Positions 20,188-28,003 of a stretch of DNA of 64,000 nucleotides are shown in pieces. Made by a program: the position numbers and the translations under genes. Numbering within the stretch: position 1 is the first letter of the stretch; each line of letters starts with the position of its first letter. Source of the DNA: Bacillus sp. J33 (GTDB lineage: Bacteria; Bacillota; Bacilli; Bacillales; Cytobacillaceae). Location: contig NZ_JAEL01000012.1 of the NCBI RefSeq assembly GCF_000518885.1, positions 19,941 to 83,940 of the forward strand. The letters are read 5' to 3'. The notes beneath the pieces are model-generated. The model was not told the origin of the DNA, did no database searches, and worked only from the letters and a program-made list of their open reading frames with translations.

Positions 20188-21132
20188 ATGTCGTTATATC
20201 CGTTATTTTTTGAGCCTGTTTTTAAAGAACGTATTTGGGGAGGCGAGCAGCTAAAATCGTTTGGCTATAAGCTTCCTTCCAATCAGATCGGTGAATGCTG
20301 GGCATTTGCTGCTCATAGAAATGGCCAGAGCATTGTGAAAAACGGTGAGTTAAAGGGAATGTCGTTAGGCGAATTATGGGATCAACACCGTCGGTTGTTC
20401 GGGAATATTGAAGGAGACCGTTTTCCGCTTTTAACAAAAATCCTCGATGCTGCCCAGGACTTGTCTGTCCAAGTCCATCCTGATGATGAATATAGTCTTG
20501 AACATGAAGGTGACCTGGGTAAGACAGAGTGCTGGTATATAATTGATTGTGATGTGGGAGCAGAGATTATATACGGGCATAAAGCCCAGTCAAGGGCCGA
20601 ATTTGAAGCGCTGATTCATGATGGGAAATGGGATGATCTTCTGCATAAGGTAACGGTTAAGCCAGGCGACTTCTTCTTTGTCCCATGCGGAACGGTCCAT
20701 GCGATTGGAAAAGGGATCGTCATCCTTGAAACACAGCAGAATTCGGATACAACATACAGGGTTTACGATTATGACAGAAGGGATAATGAGGGCAATTTAC
20801 GAGAGCTGCACATTGGTCAATCCATTGCAGTCACCACAATTCCTTCAGCCAAGATTGATATTAATCCAGTGGTTGAAACAACAGGACAAATGAAGGTAAC
20901 CAGATTTGTTGAAAGTACTTGCTTCACTGTATATAAATGGGACTTAGGGGGCTGTGCGAAAATGAAGCAAAACCATTCTTTCCAATTAGTAAGCGTCATT
21001 TCAGGATCAGGTTTTCTGGCTAAAGGAGATGTAAAATACACATTCAAAAAGGGAGACCATTTTATGCTGCCATCTGGTTTTGGTGTATTTCAATTGGAAG
21101 GGAATGCTGAATTTATAGTATCGCATATATAA
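20188..21132 (+). CDS. manA: mannose-6-phosphate isomerase, class I
   Basis: Type I phosphomannose isomerase, a zinc enzyme converting mannose-6-phosphate to fructose-6-phosphate. 315 residues, the usual size of the short Bacillus form. Signatures: FEPVFKERIWGG at the start, QVHPDDEYSLEHEG near residue 94 (zinc ligands), and PCGTVHAIGKGIVILETQQ near 170. Start at 20188 is an ATG six bases after GGAGGTT; the TTG at 20170 lies before that ribosome site. As the last gene of the region it links released mannose to glycolysis and closes the pathway logic of the locus. Confidence 0.95.
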   Translation: MSLYPLFFEPVFKERIWGGEQLKSFGYKLPSNQIGECWAFAAHRNGQSIVKNGELKGMSLGELWDQHRRLFGNIEGDRFPLLTKILDAAQDLSVQVHPDDEYSLEHEGDLGKTECWYIIDCDVGAEIIYGHKAQSRAEFEALIHDGKWDDLLHKVTVKPGDFFFVPCGTVHAIGKGIVILETQQNSDTTYRVYDYDRRDNEGNLRELHIGQSIAVTTIPSAKIDINPVVETTGQMKVTRFVESTCFTVYKWDLGGCAKMKQNHSFQLVSVISGSGFLAKGDVKYTFKKGDHFMLPSGFGVFQLEGNAEFIVSHI

Positions 21133-21171
21133 GATGTCTTAGAGCGTTCGCCAGCAGGTAGCTTAGTTTAA

Positions 21172-21211
21172 AAGCAAAACTCCCCGGCAGCGGCGAGTTT
21201 TGCTTTTTTTT
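21172..21211 (+). terminator. intrinsic terminator after manA
   Basis: GCAAAACTC and GAGTTTTGC pair around a GC-rich loop, followed by nine T. It closes the mannoside locus. Confidence 0.9.
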
Positions 21212-21288
21212 ATCTAAAAAAATGTTAAACGACTTTCATTTCAAAAAAACACTTTGAAACAGAGCGCTTTAAGATTAGCTGGGCCTTT

Positions 21289-22710
21289 TTATGATGAAAT
21301 AATGAACCCGCCCACAATAAACAGCCCAGCCGCAATCACACCGCCAATAGCAGAAACCTTCAATTTATAGCGGGCATAGTCAACAATATCCATATCCAGA
21401 ATGGAGGCAGTCGTAATGGTGGTATCGCCAAGCGGGGAGGTTAGCGCTCCAAATGCGCCGCTTGCGAAAACAGCACCGACAGTCAGCGGGATGGGTGCTC
21501 CCGTAGAGACGGCCAGTGTGATGCCAAGCGGCATGAACAGTCCCCACGTTCCCCATGAGCTGCCAATGAAATAACCAACAACAGATCCAAGCACAAAAAT
21601 CGCTGCAGGTGTTAGAAAAGCAGGCAAAAAGCTTCCGAGTGAGCTGCCGATAAAGTCGGAAAAACCAAGGTCCTCAGCCGCCAGGGTTAATGCCCAGATC
21701 AGAATGAGAAGGCTGATTGCTTCCATCATCTGATTGCCGCCATCGTAAAAATGGTAGAGAATTTCGTTCATCTTTTCGCGTCTGATGACGTAAAAAACAA
21801 AAGTCAGAACAAGCGTGATAAAAACAGCCAGCAGCATGACAAAGGTAGCATCGGCCATAGAAAAGGCTTCAAAGATTGTCTTTGCCCCTTGAGCCACACC
21901 GTCCTGCCATAAAAGAAACAAAGAAAATGCCAGGAGAAGCGTGACAGGAAAAATCAAATGCCATGGCTGTGCTTTCACCAGGGACAATTCTTTCTTTATC
22001 CCCATGCGGTGAAATTCATGCTCCTGCTCTTCAAGATCCTTATGTACTTGATTATGTTCAGTCCTCTTAGGATTCCAAAATGTCTGGATGATCCCAATGA
22101 GCAGCATGATGATGGCATAAAAGTTGAACAAAATGCTCAGTAAAAACACTTCATAAGCAGACATGCCCAGGTTTAGGCCGCTGATGCCCCCTTCAACCAA
22201 TGAAACCATGAATCCGACAAATGCTGTTGCAACCGGCAAAAGCACAATAACAGACTCTGTGGAAATATCCAGTGTCAGGCCAACCTTTTGCTTGGACAGG
22301 TTCATCTTTTTTATCAGGGATTTAATGATGGGCCCAATCATCATAATACGGAACATCGGCATCATGAACGTAAATGGGAGTGTAATCCATATAAAGCCAA
22401 GCAATCCCCGCTCTGATCGAATCCTCGTTCCGGCCCATTCCGAAAATCCTTTAATGCCGCCCGCAATATTCATCATCCCGACAAGCCCGCCAAATAAATA
22501 TAAAAACCCGATGATTTTAATATTGGTTTCATCGGAGAGGGTGGAAACGATGTACGAAACAGACTGTTCGGTTCCGGACAATAAATCAGCTTTTACAATG
22601 ATGGAACCAGCCAAAATCCCGACAATGAGCCCAGGCAGGATATTTTTAATCCAGATGGACATAGCGATAACGATAATAAATGGTAAGAGAGAAAGCCATG
22701 TTTGATCCAA
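21289..22710 (-). CDS. Na+/H+ antiporter, NhaC family
   Basis: Polytopic membrane protein of the NhaC family (about 12 hydrophobic helices), expected to exchange protons for sodium or an organic solute. It has the family signature SSWGTWGLFMPLGITLAVS and GAFGALTSPLGDTTITTASI towards the C-terminus. I start at 22710: TTG preceded on the minus strand by GGAGGG with seven-base spacing. Another TTG five codons upstream has no ribosome site. Convergent with manA and followed by the terminator region at 21172-21288. Physiological substrate is unclear, since NhaC-type proteins also include amino-acid exchangers. Confidence 0.88.
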   Translation of the reverse strand: MDQTWLSLLPFIIVIAMSIWIKNILPGLIVGILAGSIIVKADLLSGTEQSVSYIVSTLSDETNIKIIGFLYLFGGLVGMMNIAGGIKGFSEWAGTRIRSERGLLGFIWITLPFTFMMPMFRIMMIGPIIKSLIKKMNLSKQKVGLTLDISTESVIVLLPVATAFVGFMVSLVEGGISGLNLGMSAYEVFLLSILFNFYAIIMLLIGIIQTFWNPKRTEHNQVHKDLEEQEHEFHRMGIKKELSLVKAQPWHLIFPVTLLLAFSLFLLWQDGVAQGAKTIFEAFSMADATFVMLLAVFITLVLTFVFYVIRREKMNEILYHFYDGGNQMMEAISLLILIWALTLAAEDLGFSDFIGSSLGSFLPAFLTPAAIFVLGSVVGYFIGSSWGTWGLFMPLGITLAVSTGAPIPLTVGAVFASGAFGALTSPLGDTTITTASILDMDIVDYARYKLKVSAIGGVIAAGLFIVGGFIISS

Positions 22711-23125
22711 GATTCTGCCCTCCAATGAAATGCCATTGCTTATTTAGTATAGCCATGGGAATGAGCTCCATTCATGGGGTATGGCCATATTAAGTATTGG
22801 CGTATAGAGGAAGGGGGAGAAAGTATCGTGATTATCATTCAAGCAGGATTTTTTATTAAACTGTTATTTTTAAATTTTATCCGTTAATTTCAGCACGAGG
22901 CACTTGCTTTCCGCGGGGAGGAATGTGAGCCTTCTCCCGTAGGAGTCAGCTGCCTTCCCTACAATCAACTCAGTTGGCCTATTAGCAGCCCGAAGAGGAA
23001 CAAACTTTCTGCCTTTAATAGAAAACAATTTTATTGGCTCATTATAGAGGGGAAGTATATGATTGAATTTGCCGGGGATAAACTTAACGGGTAAGTGCAA
23101 AAAAACTGAAGGACGTGATCTTGGG
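22711..23125. other. intergenic region between antiporter and SRPBCC genes
   Basis: No gene supported. It contains upstream sequence of the antiporter gene, an A/T-rich stretch at 22840-22885 and the repeat listed at 22884-22978. The minus-strand reading frame across 22870-23304 is a shadow running through the repeat and the SRPBCC gene. Confidence 0.6.
22884..22978. repeat. Bacillaceae-type intergenic repeat, copy 1
   Basis: Contains TTCCGCGGGGAGGAATG, GAGCCTTCTCCCGTAGGAGTC and the end CTACAATCAACTCAGTTGG. The same core, CGCGGGGAGGAATG plus CAATCAACTCAGTT, recurs at 63820-64000. GC-rich, with internal hairpins, no ORF. Confidence 0.65.
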
Positions 23126-23563
23126 ATGAACAACCTGACGAAAATGAAAATAGGCAGACCCGCTTTTGAAGTATTTGAAGCTTTCGTGGATCCAGCGAAA
23201 ATCGGGAATTTCTGGTTCTCATCGAGTTCTGAGAGATGGGAACAAGGCAAGACGGTTACTTTAAGGTATGAGGAGTACGGTGCAGAAGGTGATATAAAGA
23301 TCATAGAAATCGAGGAAAATAAGAAAATTGTATTTCTGTGGGGCGAAGAGGAGGAACCGCATACAGTTACGATTACGCTTAAAGAACTGGATGGTGCCAG
23401 TACGATTATTGAAGTGAATGAGGAAGGTTTTAATGAAAAGGATGAAAACCTGCTGATTTATATGTTAGACAACAAAGAAGGCTGGGTGTACATGCTAACC
23501 TGTTTAAAGGGTTATTTGGAATTTGGCGTTACTGAGCTGAGAGCAGCCTTAGTGAAGGATTGA
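23126..23563 (+). CDS. SRPBCC / AHSA1-like ligand-binding domain protein
   Basis: 145-residue protein of the START/SRPBCC superfamily, closest in look to activator-of-Hsp90-ATPase-1-like (AHSA1) proteins. Typical pattern: ARPAFEVFEAFVDPAKIGNFWFSSSSERWE-type start (split here as FEAFVDPAKIGNFWFSSSS), IIEIEENKKIVFLWGEEEE in the middle, and WVYMLTCLKGYLEFG at the C-terminal helix. I start at ATG 23126, preceded by GAAGGA; the 23063 start falls near the upstream repeat. Single-gene unit. Function beyond a hydrophobic ligand cavity is unknown. Confidence 0.85.
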   Translation: MNNLTKMKIGRPAFEVFEAFVDPAKIGNFWFSSSSERWEQGKTVTLRYEEYGAEGDIKIIEIEENKKIVFLWGEEEEPHTVTITLKELDGASTIIEVNEEGFNEKDENLLIYMLDNKEGWVYMLTCLKGYLEFGVTELRAALVKD

Positions 23564-23713
23564 TCTATTAGCAGAGTGTCCAGGGTTCTGCTTGGGGATT
23601 TATCGGGTGAATGGATTGATCAACGGTTTTGCACTCTGTATATTTAACTATTTGGGCAGCTTGCAGTCCGGACAAAATAGGGTCTTTATCGGAGAAGTTA
23701 AGATTGATACATA

Positions 23714-23755
23714 GAAAACGGCTGGATCGTTTACACGAGCTAGCCGTTTCATTTT
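23714..23755 (+). terminator. terminator-like hairpin
   Basis: AAACGGCT and AGCCGTTT pair around an 18-base loop, followed by CATTTTG. Placed 150 bp after the SRPBCC gene. Confidence 0.6.
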
Positions 23756-23899
23756 GCAGTGAAGAGCCTTATTGATGATAGGAAAAACACTATTTTTTTA
23801 ACATCGGATCTAATAAATTCAGAAAAATTTTCGTTTTTTCTTGGGAATCTCCGGTCAGATCAGGGTTTGCTTGCTTAATTTATAGAATGTTTTGGAAAT

Positions 23900-24020
23900 A
23901 TCGGCCACTTTGTTGTGTTTATCGGTCAGATTTTTATTTTATCGGTCACTTTTTCAATATAACGGTCACTTTTTCATTTTATCGGTCAGTTTTCCGATAT
24001 ATCGGTCACTTCGCGGTGCA
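23900..24020. repeat. six-unit tandem direct repeat, period 20-21 bp
   Basis: Units begin at 23900, 23921, 23941, 23961, 23981 and 24001, consensus ATCGGTCACTTTTTCATTTT. Units 3 to 6 are exactly 20 bp apart. The ATCGGTCA half is conserved, the T-rich half varies. No spacer sequences, so not CRISPR. Confidence 0.85.
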
Positions 24021-24225
24021 TCAATATTCCAGCACTTGCACTGTGAAAATGTGACTTATGCCTGAGAGTCTTTTTTTACAAAACCTAAAAAATGAGTATA
24101 TTTTAAATGCATTCGCCCATATCGAGATGATTCCACCTAGTAAATGGAGAAACGTTCAGTCACATTTTGTGAAAACAAGTTTAACGATGAAACTACAATG
24201 ATTGACACTCCTCCAACGATTATCA

Positions 24226-26100
24226 TTACCCGAATTTTTGATGATAATGGGACAGAGCCATAAGGGGAAAGATATACCGATAACTGTGATAGTGGATGTA
24301 GAAGCTGCCCGCCATAGCTTGCCCTTTTGGATAGGCTGTTGTCCAATCCTCCTTATTGATCGAGTTCAGCAAATACATGATGCCTTTTTGGATTGTTTTC
24401 GTCGGCTTTTTTTCCGTTCCGATTAATGTGTCAAGTGCCCATGCGGTGTGTGTTAAGGTACTTGCATTCAATGGTATATATGTTTTTTGGCTATCGCTTC
24501 GGCAGGATTCACCCCAGCCGCCGTCCGGGTTTTGAATGCTCTTTAACCAGGCAGAGGCCTGCTGGATGGAGGGGTGATTGGCTTGCAGGCCTGCAGCCAT
24601 GAGCCCTGTTACAGACGCCCAAGTCCCATATATATAGCAAATTCCCCATCGGCCATACCAGGAACCATTTTGTTCCTGATTCTTCAATAGCCAGTTCACG
24701 GCCTCTTTAAACGCCTGATGGTCCTTTGGCAGGTTTGTATAGTTCCCCAAAAACTCCAGGGTCCTTCCAGTTAAATCAGCTGAGGTGGGGTCTCCAAATA
24801 TATATTCACCCTTTTCAATCGGCAGGAAATCAATCCAAGGATTCTCGGTATTTCTTTCAAAGGATGGCCAGCCGCCATCATCATTCTGCATCGATAAAAG
24901 CCAATTTACCCCACGATCCCAAGCCTCCTGGTATTTGGGGCTGCCTGGCACACTTCTGGCAATCGATCTTAAAGAGGCAGTTGTATCGTCGACATCGGGA
25001 TTGACGGTATTGACATCAGAAAATCCCCATCCGCCCGGCAAGCCTTTGGGATTATGAATCACCCAATCCCCAAACTGATCATGCTGACGCTTCAGCAGGT
25101 AGCGGTTCGCCTTTTTTACAGCGGGATCGTCTGGTGAAACTCCGGCTAATTGGAGAGCAGAGCTAATGAGCGAAGTATTCCAGACAGACGCATCGGTATA
25201 TTGCATATGCGTGAGGCCGTTAATCTCCGTCCGCATCGATTTCAAGCCTTTAACCGCTTTTTTTATAATCGGGTCATTCTTTGAATAGCCCAGTGATAGG
25301 AGTGCAAATATCATTAAGAAGGTAGAACTGAAATAGCTATAAAAGGTTCCATCCGGTTCAATCCGCTCCAGCATATATTCTTCTGCCCGGTCCATCGCCA
25401 ATGAGTGGAGCTTCTCAGGCATGCCCAATAAATCCTCTATGCCTTCCTTGATGGATGATAAGAAGGACCGCCATTCTGCTTGAATCTCCCACTCATTTGT
25501 TCCAGCTCTCGTTAACATTAAATCGGAAAGATCAGGGCTGTTTTTCGTTTTTAAGCTGAATTTTTTCTCTGCCAGAATGAGGATCGGGGTCAGATTCACT
25601 CTCCCATAGACGGAAAACTGATAAAAGTTAAAGGGAAAAGAAAACGGCAAAAGCATAATCTCAATCGGGATCGGAAAAGATGCAGGCCATTCGTACTGGC
25701 CCGTGACAGACAGCATGATTTTCGTAAATAGACTAACCCCCTCCATGCCGCCATTTGCCAAAATAAATTGTTTCGCTGCTTTCATCCTCGGATCTTCCTT
25801 CTGAACATAGCCCGAATATAAAAGCGCGTAATACGCCTCCAGTGTGGCTGATGCATTTCCATCCTTTTCATCATAAAAAAGCTTCCAGGCACCATTTGCT
25901 TCTTGTTTGCTCAGAATTCGGGAAACCAGCCTCTGAATCAATTTTTCATCATGTATTTCCAATGTCCTTAATAAAATGATCATATAAGCATCTGTTGAAA
26001 TGCCTGTTTCAAAAGGGTATTTCCATGATCCATCATGGGATTGCCCGTTTTTCAGCTTAAGAATTAACCATTGAATGCCTGAGATGGTGTTGGTCATCAT
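24226..26100 (-). CDS. sqhC: squalene-hopene / sporulenol-type terpene cyclase
   Basis: Class II triterpene cyclase of the squalene-hopene cyclase family, a membrane-associated enzyme cyclising squalene or, in Bacillus, a C35 prenyl chain to sporulenol. The catalytic DxDD motif appears as NPDVDDTTASLRS near residue 370. QW-type repeats appear as NDDGGWPSFE, EQNGSWYGRWGICYIYGTW and NPDGGWGESC. I start at ATG 26100, preceded by GGAGAGG with nine-base spacing, giving 624 residues, the normal size. Frames further upstream run into the divergent gene's leader. Product not decidable from sequence; the Bacillaceae context favours sporulenol-like terpenoids. Confidence 0.92.
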   Translation of the reverse strand: MMTNTISGIQWLILKLKNGQSHDGSWKYPFETGISTDAYMIILLRTLEIHDEKLIQRLVSRILSKQEANGAWKLFYDEKDGNASATLEAYYALLYSGYVQKEDPRMKAAKQFILANGGMEGVSLFTKIMLSVTGQYEWPASFPIPIEIMLLPFSFPFNFYQFSVYGRVNLTPILILAEKKFSLKTKNSPDLSDLMLTRAGTNEWEIQAEWRSFLSSIKEGIEDLLGMPEKLHSLAMDRAEEYMLERIEPDGTFYSYFSSTFLMIFALLSLGYSKNDPIIKKAVKGLKSMRTEINGLTHMQYTDASVWNTSLISSALQLAGVSPDDPAVKKANRYLLKRQHDQFGDWVIHNPKGLPGGWGFSDVNTVNPDVDDTTASLRSIARSVPGSPKYQEAWDRGVNWLLSMQNDDGGWPSFERNTENPWIDFLPIEKGEYIFGDPTSADLTGRTLEFLGNYTNLPKDHQAFKEAVNWLLKNQEQNGSWYGRWGICYIYGTWASVTGLMAAGLQANHPSIQQASAWLKSIQNPDGGWGESCRSDSQKTYIPLNASTLTHTAWALDTLIGTEKKPTKTIQKGIMYLLNSINKEDWTTAYPKGQAMAGSFYIHYHSYRYIFPLMALSHYHQKFG

Positions 26101-26166
26101 ATGCACATTCCTCTCCAGGTAAAATTCATGATACTCATACATATTCACATAACAGAGGGAGAATTC

Positions 26167-27306
26167 ATGAAGGAGGGGATCACGATCTTTTTCCGAAAGA
26201 AACAAGAAAAATCCCCAATTGAAGTGATAAAGGAAGAATTAAAGAAAAAAATCTATAAACCTGCAAATCTATCTGAGGAAGAAAAGCAGATCCTGGAGTT
26301 CGTTAAACTGGAAACAAAGGAATGGAATCAAAATAATGTTACAAGAACAAAAGCCTATCTGGATTTTTACAGGCAGCACCCCGAAATCCATTGGGCCTTT
26401 TTGGGGCATATGGTCTCCCGGAATGGGGGCTGGAACATGACCGATTTAAAAGGGGAGCTTCTGTCCAGGTTACTTTCGGATAGGGAAAAGCAATCCTTCT
26501 TTTCCTTTTTGGAAAGAGGGAATTGGCTTATTTTTCAGGATGCCTACCCTCAATTCCTGATCTACCGTGAAAGCCTGAAAAGAAACAAGCCGTTATTTTT
26601 CCTATTTCCATTCCTTGATATTTCCGTGTTTATGGAAACGATCTGGAACTGCTTTTGGAAAAATCCGCAGCCATTCCTTCTTACTATAGCCCTCATTATT
26701 AATGAACAAAGCTATTTAGAAAAAAGGGTGATTCAGAATCCGCGTTACAAACAGGAGGTTTTGAATAAGCTTGAGTTTAAGCTTCAGGACCTGCTTTCCT
26801 TTAATCACATCCTCTTTCCGTACAGGAAGAATGGTGTGATGCATTTGAAGGGGCAGACGCTTACCCATTTTGAATCTTTACATGAACGAATACAGCTGGG
26901 GAAGAGATTGTATGCAGTTCTATTTCATGACAAGGATGTCCTGGCCCATGCGGAACAGTGGGCGTATCGCCATCCGCATACAGGCTCAAGGAAGGATTAT
27001 TGGCCGGAAATTTTTAATGATGTCCACGAAGGACTGCCAGGCGAAAAATATCAATTTCAATTAAAATCCTGCAAACTGCGGCCGGGAGCAAGAAGAATTT
27101 ATAGCCCCAGCCTTGAAAGCGCCTGGAAAAATGTGAGTCATGAAGAAGCAGAGATTGGGGATTGGTTTAAAGACTTACAGGTAATGGATTATTTCATAGA
27201 ATTAAAAGATACCGTAAATGGGGAGATTCAGCATGCATACTGTAAAACACTTGAAAGACTCGAGCTCGCAGCCCTCGCGAAAAAAGCCGTTACGAATTGG
27301 CATTAA
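26167..27306 (+). CDS. DUF2515 family protein (YppC-like)
   Basis: 379-residue soluble protein that I recognise as DUF2515 (B. subtilis YppC family) from its overall layout and the C-terminal EQWAYRHPHTGSRKDYWPEIF-like block (split: EQWAYRHPHTG and SRKDYWPEIF). Function unknown. Start ATG 26167 follows GAGGGAGAATTC; the upstream ATG at 26101 overlaps the start of the divergent cyclase gene. The head-to-head arrangement with the terpene cyclase, with only 66 bp between starts, suggests shared regulation, possibly in sporulation. The last 74 bp overlap the next gene in another frame. Confidence 0.75.
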   Translation: MKEGITIFFRKKQEKSPIEVIKEELKKKIYKPANLSEEEKQILEFVKLETKEWNQNNVTRTKAYLDFYRQHPEIHWAFLGHMVSRNGGWNMTDLKGELLSRLLSDREKQSFFSFLERGNWLIFQDAYPQFLIYRESLKRNKPLFFLFPFLDISVFMETIWNCFWKNPQPFLLTIALIINEQSYLEKRVIQNPRYKQEVLNKLEFKLQDLLSFNHILFPYRKNGVMHLKGQTLTHFESLHERIQLGKRLYAVLFHDKDVLAHAEQWAYRHPHTGSRKDYWPEIFNDVHEGLPGEKYQFQLKSCKLRPGARRIYSPSLESAWKNVSHEEAEIGDWFKDLQVMDYFIELKDTVNGEIQHAYCKTLERLELAALAKKAVTNWH

Positions 27307-27682
27307 AGGCTATTTACCGGCTATTCTATTGGCTTCATTAATAGGAACTTATTTAGATCTTTATTTTATCGGCAAGCAGCTTTACTCCTTCCCAATCCGA
27401 CCGCTGCCATCCATTTTTTCTATTAATATATTATTTACACTGGCTGTCCTTCCCGTTACTATGATTCTTTTTATTAAAATCATTCAAAAATTAAAAGGGT
27501 GGCTAAAAGGACTATTTGTTTTATGCATCAGTTTAATAATGGCGGCTATGGAAAAAATGGCAGAGGATATGGGGCTGTTTGTACATGCTGATCACTGGAA
27601 TCACCTTAATACCTTTGTGGGTTATTGCCTTTTTATTTTTGTGATTTATACTTTTCATGAGTGGATGAATAGAAGGATATAA
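27233..27682 (+). CDS. CBO0543-like small membrane protein
   Basis: 149-residue membrane protein with about four hydrophobic helices. It ends with a family-like block, HWNHLNTFVGYCLFIFVIY then TFHEWMNRRI, resembling the CBO0543 family of Firmicutes; function unknown. I choose ATG 27233 with GGGGAG seven bases upstream; the ATG at 27218 precedes that site. The gene starts inside the 3' end of the DUF2515 gene (74-bp overlap), indicating translational coupling. A hairpin terminator follows at 27731. Assignment to the named family is by pattern only. Confidence 0.65.
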   Translation: MHTVKHLKDSSSQPSRKKPLRIGIKGYLPAILLASLIGTYLDLYFIGKQLYSFPIRPLPSIFSINILFTLAVLPVTMILFIKIIQKLKGWLKGLFVLCISLIMAAMEKMAEDMGLFVHADHWNHLNTFVGYCLFIFVIYTFHEWMNRRI

Positions 27683-27730
27683 GGAAAGAGGCTGGTGAAG
27701 AAGGAATTATTTAAACAGACTATAATTAGT

Positions 27731-27773
27731 AGAGGATACTATGTTCAATATGAGAGCATATATCCTCTTTTTT
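27731..27773 (+). terminator. intrinsic terminator
   Basis: AGAGGATA and TATCCTCT pair across a 22-base loop, followed by TTTTTC. Closes the DUF2515/CBO0543 unit and marks the left edge of the accessory zone. Confidence 0.65.
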
Positions 27774-27891
27774 CATACATAATAGAATGAATAAACAGAT
27801 ATTGTAATCGTGGAAGCGTAGTGTGGTCGCAAGACCGAGCGTAAAAAAGGTTTTAGGGGGAAGGTCTATCTTTATAATCTTTCTCTGTCTC

Positions 27892-27990
27892 CAGACAACG
27901 ATGAACTTGTATCTTCATCCTTCAGACGAAGACATCCGCAAGGATTGGGAAAAGGCACAGGGTGCATTTGATATACAGAAACAGCACTGA
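27892..27990 (+). pseudogene. tnpA: tnpA C-terminal remnant (tyrosine recombinase)
   Basis: In-frame remnant reading QTTMNLYLHPSDEDIRKDWE then KAQGAFDIQKQH and stop. This is the classical end of a phage-integrase-type recombinase, with the catalytic Tyr in MNLYLH. The sequence upstream (27790-27890) does not continue the frame, so the 5' part of the gene has been lost. It ends 13 bp before tnpB. Equivalent to TnpA of Tn554-like elements by position and sequence character. Confidence 0.75.
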
Positions 27991-28003
27991 AAGGCGAGAG
28001 AGA

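Larger units (their letters stand above)
23564..24225. other. intergenic region with terminator and tandem repeats
   Basis: 662 bp without a supported gene. It contains a terminator-like hairpin (23714-23755) and a 20-bp tandem repeat (23900-24020). The rest is A/T-rich with no long frame. Confidence 0.6.

Noticed and set aside
21260..21288. CcpA (cre) site near GAGCGCTTT downstream of manA
   Set aside because: Only a half-match to the cre consensus and located after, not before, the operon.
22870..23304. 144-aa minus-strand frame
   Set aside because: Runs through the GC-rich repeat and the antisense of the SRPBCC gene; no family resemblance.
23900..24020. CRISPR array
   Set aside because: Repeats follow each other every 20 bp without spacers and there are no cas genes.
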